Position numbers and translations under genes: made by a program. The notes beneath the pieces were generated by a model. It ran no database searches and was not told where the DNA came from. It saw only the letters and a list, made by a program, of their open reading frames with translations. Shown here in pieces: positions 5,193-7,974 of a stretch of DNA of 7,974 nucleotides. The stretch is from the NCBI GenBank assembly GCA_022712835.1, contig JAFLJU010000489.1:1-7974 (forward strand), written 5' to 3'. Source of the stretch: Desulfobacteraceae bacterium. Its GTDB lineage: Bacteria; Desulfobacterota; Desulfobacteria; Desulfobacterales; Desulfobacteraceae. How positions within the stretch are numbered: the first letter of the stretch is position 1; every line of letters starts with the position of its first letter.

Positions 5193-5402
5193 ATGAAAAC
5201 CACACAATGTGTTCCTCAGAAAATTTCCAAACTTATGATGGGTTCAATTATGTTAGCCGCTGCCGCAGGACTGATTGTCATCGGAATTACCCTGTTGCCT
5301 ATTTTCGGGTTTGTGCTGGCCGTTCCGGTCATTGCGCTGGCTATTTATATTTTCCGGCTCCACTTGAATGATCAGTGCGAGATTGAATTTCCAAACAAAT
5401 AA
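5193..5402 (+). CDS. small two-helix membrane protein (69 aa)
   Basis: AAAGGAGA precedes the ATG. Residues 14-34 (LMMGSIMLAAAAGLIVIGIT) and about 36-56 (IFGFVLAVPVIALAIYIFRL) are two hydrophobic segments joined by a short turn at LLP, with a basic stretch before the first (PQKISK) and an acidic, Cys-containing tail (NDQCEIEFPNK). It is therefore an inner-membrane hairpin protein, probably with both ends in the cytoplasm by the positive-inside rule. Its shape faintly recalls the DUF2892/YgaP-type small membrane proteins often found beside sulfur-handling genes, but no motif clinches this. C6 and C62 lie at the two ends. It may anchor the neighbouring soluble proteins; this is inference from position. 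The next gene begins 12 bases later. Confidence 0.75.
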   Translation: MKTTQCVPQKISKLMMGSIMLAAAAGLIVIGITLLPIFGFVLAVPVIALAIYIFRLHLNDQCEIEFPNK

Positions 5403-5414
5403 CAAGGAGGAGAT

Positions 5415-5672
5415 ATGTATAACAAAAATCAAATATGTAAAAAAATAGGATCTGTTTCCCCGGATATCGGAGAATGTGGAATTGATATAAATGTAGAATA
5501 TAGTGCTGATAATAATGCATGGGTTGTACATTTAAAAAAAGAAAATCTTAAATTAAAAACATATCTTGAACCTGAAGATGCAAATATCTGCATGGACGGG
5601 AAACAGTGCATCGGGCTCGGGTTACAAATCGCCCAGCTTAAGGATAACATAGCAAATATGAAATATTTATAA
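5415..5672 (+). CDS. small Cys-containing protein of unknown function (85 aa)
   Basis: I do not recognise this protein. AAGGAGGAG lies close before the ATG, giving one of the strongest ribosome sites in the window. Four cysteines (C8, C21, C59, C65) flank a central beta-rich part (GIDINVEYSADNNAWVVHLK), which seems to form two or three strands, followed by a helix (GLGLQIAQLKDNIANM). C59-x5-C65 (ICMDGKQCIG) resembles a metal- or sulfur-binding loop. There is no signal peptide or membrane helix. It sits 12 bases after the membrane-protein gene and 47 bases before the DsrC-like gene, so co-expression is likely. The protein is Lys/Asn-rich and the DNA AT-rich compared with the flanking enzymes. 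The function is not known. Confidence 0.75.
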   Translation: MYNKNQICKKIGSVSPDIGECGIDINVEYSADNNAWVVHLKKENLKLKTYLEPEDANICMDGKQCIGLGLQIAQLKDNIANMKYL

Positions 5673-5706
5673 AGAAAAAAGATGTCCTTGAAATAGAGGG
5701 TTTCTT

Positions 5707-5711
5707 GGAGG
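5707..5711 (+). promoter_or_regulatory. ribosome binding site that fixes the start of the DsrC-like gene
   Basis: GGAGG lies eight bases before ATG 5720. An upstream in-frame TTG (5705) overlaps this site, so the five extra residues it would add are rejected. Confidence 0.85.
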
Positions 5712-5719
5712 TGAAAATC

Positions 5720-6061
5720 ATGACCTTACATCAAAACAACACAAATATGGTATTGGACCCAGAAGGATATCTTGATGATATAGAATCTTGGACTGAAGAA
5801 GTTGCATGTACTCTGGCAGATAAAGAGGGTATTTCAAAGGAATGCCCTTTGAGCAATGATCGGATGGATATTCTAAAATTCATAAGAGACTATTATAAAA
5901 AATTTGAAGCTTTTCCCATAATAAGAGCGGTGTGCAAAAACGTCGGGCAATCAAAAGATTGTCAGTATCAGGTGTTTCCTGACCCGATTGTTGCCTGGAA
6001 AATAGCGGGGCTCCCTAAACCTAACCCTGAGGTGTTTGCCAAGATAAAGCACTATGCTTGA
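5720..6061 (+). CDS. DsrC/TusE-family protein lacking the two functional cysteines
   Basis: A 113-residue DsrC/TusE/DsvC-fold protein. Family marks seen: DPEGYLDDIESWTEEVA (13-29), the helix DILKFIRDYYKKFEAFPIIR (50-69), and the C-terminal KIAGLPKP (94-101). In true DsrC the end reads about G-x-C-K-x-AGLPKPTGCV: one Cys just before K-AGLPKP and one as the penultimate residue. Here the first position is W93 (IVAWKIAG), and the tail is replaced by NPEVFAKIKHYA with no Cys. It thus cannot form the DsrC trisulfide or act as TusE. Other Cys are present (C30, C42, C72, C81); C72 and C81 flank a loop. Non-Cys DsrC relatives have been proposed to be regulatory, DsrC having a helix-turn-helix-like fold. 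It closes the small-gene cluster and is convergent with the lipoate ligase gene, 45 bases away. Confidence 0.85.
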   Translation: MTLHQNNTNMVLDPEGYLDDIESWTEEVACTLADKEGISKECPLSNDRMDILKFIRDYYKKFEAFPIIRAVCKNVGQSKDCQYQVFPDPIVAWKIAGLPKPNPEVFAKIKHYA

Positions 6062-6106
6062 ATTCGTAAGAAAATTTAACAAATCTTTTTGAGATCAACT
6101 AAGTGC

Positions 6107-6742
6107 TCATAGATTAATTGGCCCAAGATTCATTTTCAATCTATGGGATAGATCTTGTATATTTAGCTCCTTAAAATAGGAATCAAGTGTTGCGACAAAT
6201 TCCAGATGATTTCTGCCGTTTCTGTAATCCGGTTCCCGGGGGGGGTGATAAAGGTACTTTTCCAGCATCTGTAGATCCGTAGAAACTATAATTGAAGCTG
6301 AAAAATAAGCAAATCCCTTGGTTCTATAAAAACAAGATCCTCCTACTTTTTTGTTATTAATGGTTATATCAGAGATTCCGTCGTGGCTGATGGATGTAAT
6401 CCCTGATTTTCTAAGGCCATTTATTAACCAAAAATTTGATTTATTAAAAATCGCTTTGATTTCAGAATATCCCTCAACAGGAAATACAGCCGAGACGATT
6501 AAACTTCCAGGATCAAGGAACACTGAACATCCCCCCCCTTTTCTTCTGAAAATTGGTATTCTGTCCGATAATGCTTCTGCCAACTTTACCTCTTTGTGAA
6601 CACTGCTTGCCCGGCCCACAACAATGGCGGGAAAGGAGAATGGTGAAATATTAAACCGGGAAACTCCATCTCTTTTTATGGTGTTCAACATCAGATCATC
6701 CTGGGGAAAAGGGATGATATCATGGCTTAAACGATCCAACAT
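6107..6742 (-). CDS. lipoate-protein ligase A family protein (LplA-like, single domain)
   Basis: A 211-residue protein of the biotin/lipoate ligase (BPL/LplA/LipB) fold, which transfers lipoate, usually via lipoyl-AMP, to a lysine of GcvH or E2 subunits in the cytoplasm. Seen: the nucleotide/lipoate loop RRKGGGCSVFLDPG (66-79), then the catalytic lysine region SDITINNKKVGGSCFYR (124-140) with K132 the likely active lysine, then FAYFSASIIVSTDLQMLEKY (144-163). It is short compared with E. coli LplA (about 337 aa) and lacks its C-terminal accessory domain; such short forms may need a partner or act as amidotransferases of the LipM/LipL type. The ATG shares one base with the stop of the dihydrolipoyl dehydrogenase gene (TGATG), so the two are translationally coupled, which supports a lipoate role. 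Substrate specificity (free lipoate or octanoyl) cannot be told. Confidence 0.87.
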   Translation of the reverse strand: MLDRLSHDIIPFPQDDLMLNTIKRDGVSRFNISPFSFPAIVVGRASSVHKEVKLAEALSDRIPIFRRKGGGCSVFLDPGSLIVSAVFPVEGYSEIKAIFNKSNFWLINGLRKSGITSISHDGISDITINNKKVGGSCFYRTKGFAYFSASIIVSTDLQMLEKYLYHPPREPDYRNGRNHLEFVATLDSYFKELNIQDLSHRLKMNLGPINL

Positions 6743-7974
6743 CAGGTTCTCTTTCTAAACATATGAACAGACCCACCCGCTGCCATTTCAGCCGCCTCCA
6801 TGATGGATTCCGAAAATGTGGGGTGGGGGTGGATACTGACGATAAGATCTTCCAGGCATGCACCCATTTCAATTGCCAGATTTCCCTCGGAGATCATCTC
6901 CGAGGCATGCTCGCCCACAATGCCCATACCCAAGATAAGGTCGGTTTCAGGATCGACGATAATTTTAACAAATCCCGTTGTCTTTTTAATGCTTTTAGCC
7001 CGGCCCAATGCAGTAAGCGGAAACACACCCTTTTTAAAGGGGATTTTTTTCTCTTCTGCCTCTTTTTCGGTAAGACCTGTCCATGCAATTTCCGGGTGTG
7101 TGAAGAGAACAGCGGGAACCGCAATGTTATCAAATGCTGAAGATGCTCCGGCTATGACCTCGGCGGCAACCTTTCCCTCCCGGGCGGCCTTATGGGCAAG
7201 TGCAGGTCCGTTCGTCACATCCCCCACAGCAAAAATATGGCTTTTTTGAGTTCGGCACTGGTCATCTGTGGGAATCAGCCCTTTCTCATCAGGACTTAAA
7301 CCTAGAACATCAAGACCGATATCATTGGTGTTGGGGTGTCTGCCTGTCGCTGCCAATACCCTATCGAAGGTTTGGCTTATCATTTTGCCCTCTTTTTCAA
7401 ATGTGACCAAAAAACCGGCATCTGATTTCTCTATGGTGTTGACTTTTGATCCTGTATGGATGGCTGAAAATTGCTGTTTGCATTTTTTTAAAACGACCTG
7501 CACCAGATCTTCATCTGCACCGGACAATAGGCGTGGACTGAATTCGACCAGTGTAACCTTGCTGCCAAGGCCTGCATATGCCTGACCGATTTCAAGACCG
7601 ATATAGCCCCCGCCGATCACGAGAAGAGAAGCAGGGATTTCAGGTAACTTGAGGGCAATAGCCGAAGTCCAGACGGGCAGATTCATTCCGGCCGGAAGTT
7701 CATTTATTCGTGATCCCGTGGCAATGATTGCATGTTTAAACCTGATAATGGTATTGGTTCCCTCAACATAAATCTTATGGTCATCAATAAATCGACCATA
7801 CCCTTTGACCACTTCCACTTCACGGTTATTTAGAAGCTTTGCAATTCCATTTGAAAGGGAGTTTACAGTCGAATCTATCCATTGCCGCAATTGCAGGATA
7901 TCGACATCGACACCGCTATATTTCAACCCCATGCTGCCTGCATTTTCCATGGATTCTTTTAGATTAACAATGTT
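6742..7974 (-). CDS. lpdA: dihydrolipoyl dehydrogenase (E3), 5' end beyond window
   Basis: 410 residues are visible; the frame is open to the right edge (eight codons, NIVNLKES, precede the first visible Met), so the true start, the FAD GxGxxG and the CxxxxC disulfide lie outside. The enzyme re-oxidises dihydrolipoyl groups of 2-oxoacid dehydrogenases or glycine cleavage H protein using NAD+. Seen, counted from the edge: HAIIATGS (81-88); the NAD-binding VIGGGYIGLE (119-128) with E144 near the end of the second strand (TLVEFSPR), suiting NAD+; RVLAATGRHPNT (205-216); the second FAD motif FAVGDVTNG (248-256); the dimerisation domain with FTHPEIAWTG (291-300); and the catalytic HPHPTFSE with H384 and E389. 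All expected motifs in this part are intact. It is followed directly by the lipoate ligase gene. Mercuric or glutathione reductase is excluded by the HPHPTFSE end. Confidence 0.92.
   Translation of the reverse strand, partial: NIVNLKESMENAGSMGLKYSGVDVDILQLRQWIDSTVNSLSNGIAKLLNNREVEVVKGYGRFIDDHKIYVEGTNTIIRFKHAIIATGSRINELPAGMNLPVWTSAIALKLPEIPASLLVIGGGYIGLEIGQAYAGLGSKVTLVEFSPRLLSGADEDLVQVVLKKCKQQFSAIHTGSKVNTIEKSDAGFLVTFEKEGKMISQTFDRVLAATGRHPNTNDIGLDVLGLSPDEKGLIPTDDQCRTQKSHIFAVGDVTNGPALAHKAAREGKVAAEVIAGASSAFDNIAVPAVLFTHPEIAWTGLTEKEAEEKKIPFKKGVFPLTALGRAKSIKKTTGFVKIIVDPETDLILGMGIVGEHASEMISEGNLAIEMGACLEDLIVSIHPHPTFSESIMEAAEMAAGGSVHMFRKRT

Noticed and set aside
6062..6106. Search for a terminator between the convergent DsrC-like and lipoate ligase genes
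   Set aside because: The 45-base gap has a short T-run (6086-6090) but no stem of useful length was found on either strand.
6800..7249. 149-codon open frame on the plus strand, and a 125-codon one at 6763-7140
   Set aside because: Both are antisense to the dihydrolipoyl dehydrogenase gene, whose motifs in this part are complete; their translations show no domain.

Overview
The window reads as chromosomal DNA of a sulfate-reducing Desulfobacterota bacterium, most likely Desulfobacterales (Desulfobacter/Desulfobacula/Desulfotignum-like). This is inferred from the mix of genes: a PEP-CTERM tail, a CxxC-rich dicluster ferredoxin with an N-terminal helix-turn-helix-like region, a LuxR regulator carrying an Fe-S domain of the RnfB/CODH-gamma type, and a DsrC/TusE-family protein. 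No sequence search was possible. No rRNA, tRNA, CRISPR array or intact insertion sequence was seen.

Layout. 1-92 (+): last 29 residues of a PEP-CTERM surface/exported protein, followed by a bidirectional hairpin terminator (115-144) shared with the convergent minus-strand gene. 143-3257 (-): four genes read leftward: a 4Fe-4S dicluster protein (2178-3257), a hotdog acyl-CoA thioesterase (1588-2142), then after a 177-bp gap a 119-residue unknown protein (1051-1410) translationally coupled to a metallo-beta-lactamase-fold hydrolase (143-1054). 3258-3435 is a divergent promoter region. 3436-4329 (+): an Fe-S/LuxR fusion regulator. 4373-4797 (+): the decayed 3' half of a toxin gene and its intact ribbon-helix-helix antitoxin. 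4798-4978: a gene-free region with three nested or stacked inverted repeats. 4979-6061 (+): four small genes with strong ribosome binding sites (Cys-rich 58 aa, two-helix membrane protein 69 aa, Cys-containing 85 aa, DsrC-like 113 aa). 6107-7974 (-): lipoate-protein ligase and dihydrolipoyl dehydrogenase, overlapping by one base and convergent with the small-gene cluster; the dehydrogenase runs off the right edge.

How the genes may work together. The divergent pair at 2178-4329 joins two proteins that each combine a DNA-binding-type fold with Fe-S cluster ligands; the simplest reading is a redox- or iron-sulfur-responsive control point, with the LuxR protein controlling its neighbour. The 4979-6061 cluster ends in a DsrC homologue that has lost both functional cysteines, so it is more likely a regulatory or scaffold relative than a sulfur carrier; its three small partners are unrecognised. 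The right-hand pair is ordinary lipoate metabolism: attaching lipoate to an acceptor protein, and re-oxidising it.

There is no stretch above 300 bases without a gene; the longest gene-free gaps (about 180 bases) are described as features where they hold something.
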